Shown: positions 5,554 to 5,824 of the stretch, piece by piece
How positions within the stretch are numbered: position 1 is the stretch's first letter
Layout: every line of letters begins with the position of its first letter
From: JBGTSJ01 sp041940305
GTDB taxonomy: Bacteria; Planctomycetota; Planctomycetia; Planctomycetales; Planctomycetaceae
Assembly (NCBI GenBank): GCA_041940305.1
Contig: JBGTSJ010000053.1
Location: 1 to 5,824 of the forward strand
Length of the DNA: 5,824 nucleotides
Direction: 5' to 3'
Translations under genes and position numbers: made by a program
The notes under the pieces: model-generated
What the model was told of the DNA's origin: nothing
What the model saw: only the letters and a program-made list of their open reading frames with translations
The model's database searches: none

Positions 5554-5674
5554 GGCGGGCACTCTCACGGTGGGTGTGTTGGCCGCCGGGTGTGTGTGCT
5601 GCGAAGGGTTCGCAGCGACCCGGCAGGCCGGTGGGAAGTCGCAAGTCTTGGCGGCCCGATTCGGAAGGCACAAA

Positions 5675-5702
5675 AACATAGGTCGGCTTCAAAAAGGGGC
5701 AA
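5675..5702 (-). promoter_or_regulatory. Candidate promoter for the small membrane protein
   Basis: On the minus strand, TTGCCC (5702-5697, four of six), a 16-base spacer, and TATGTT (5680-5675, four of six). The leader to the ATG at 5553 would be about 115 bases, longer than usual. Weak evidence. Confidence 0.2.
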
Positions 5703-5715
5703 ACGGATTCTGGAA

Positions 5716-5731
5716 AGATTCTCCGGAATCT
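5716..5731 (-). terminator. Small hairpin after the right-edge gene
   Basis: AGATTC (5716-5721) pairs with GAATCT (5726-5731), a 6-bp stem with a 4-base loop. On the minus strand it lies about 50 bases after the stop codon at 5782 and is followed by TTTCC. It could terminate that gene, but the stem is short and AT-rich and the T-run is brief. Confidence 0.25.
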
Positions 5732-5781
5732 CCCTTAACCGCTGACGTGAGGCTCCGTCGCGGCGAACTCAGGGCTTTCGC

Positions 5782-5824
5782 TTAGTTCCGATAGCCGAGT
5801 TTGGTGAACAGTCGCAAGGGATGC
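5782..5824 (-). CDS. C-terminal end of an unidentified gene (partial)
   Basis: The minus strand enters the window in a frame reading HPLRLFTKLGYRN and then stops with TAA (5784-5782). The other two minus-strand frames give less protein-like text. The peptide has the look of a genuine C-terminus, but 13 residues do not identify a family. The plus strand here has no supported gene. Confidence 0.35.
   Translation of the reverse strand, partial: HPLRLFTKLGYRN

Noticed and set aside
5287..5745. Plus-strand frame of 152 codons
   Set aside because: Arg/His/Gly-rich shadow text antisense to the better-supported small membrane protein; no ribosome site or motif.
4964..5785. Plus-strand frame of 273 codons running from the cysteine-rich gene through two hairpins
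   Set aside because: It is out of frame with the CPXCG protein, crosses two terminator structures, and its text is Arg/Gly-rich with no domain.
1..5824. CRISPR array, transposon ends, prophage or defence cassette
   Set aside because: No repeat-spacer periodicity of 50-80 bases, no transposase, integrase or nuclease motifs, and no tRNA with attachment-site duplication were seen. The short repeats present are hairpins and micro-tandem arrays.

Overview
The window looks like chromosomal DNA of a high-GC planctomycete. This is inferred from gene content and style: a Tat-exported Gfo/Idh/MocA oxidoreductase of the kind greatly expanded in Planctomycetes, an HrpB helicase, a small CPXCG-type cysteine-rich protein, weak Shine-Dalgarno sites, and spacers full of short G-rich and palindromic repeats. 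No sequence search was possible, so the taxon is a judgement.

Layout, left to right. Bases 1-608 (+) hold the C-terminal 201 residues of an ACSF2-like acyl-CoA synthetase. It converges on a 463-residue exported Gfo/Idh/MocA oxidoreductase (697-2088, -), and the 88-base gap between them is almost wholly a symmetric array of heptamers forming a 20-bp hairpin. Upstream of the oxidoreductase is a 146-base spacer with its ribosome-binding site, a candidate promoter whose spacer contains a seven-base homopolymer, and a GCGGAT tandem repeat. Next is hrpB (2235-4862, -; 875 residues, GTG start), with all helicase motifs intact and an unusual proline-rich segment built from palindromic and 9-bp repeat DNA. 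A 97-base divergent spacer separates hrpB from a 65-residue cysteine-rich gene (4960-5157, +).

The cysteine-rich gene is flanked by two direct copies of a hairpin repeat of about 30 bp. The downstream copy carries a T6 tract and looks like its terminator. A second, oppositely oriented terminator-like hairpin follows (5221-5248). Upstream of it on the minus strand is a probable 41-residue single-pass membrane protein (5428-5553), and at the right edge the last 13 codons of another minus-strand gene (5782-5823).

The genes do not form an obvious pathway: fatty-acid activation, periplasmic sugar-type oxidoreduction, RNA helicase and a putative zinc-ribbon protein appear to be separate units. I see no CRISPR array, defence system, transposase or rRNA/tRNA gene. 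The most unusual material is the non-coding repeat DNA and the repeat-derived insert inside HrpB.
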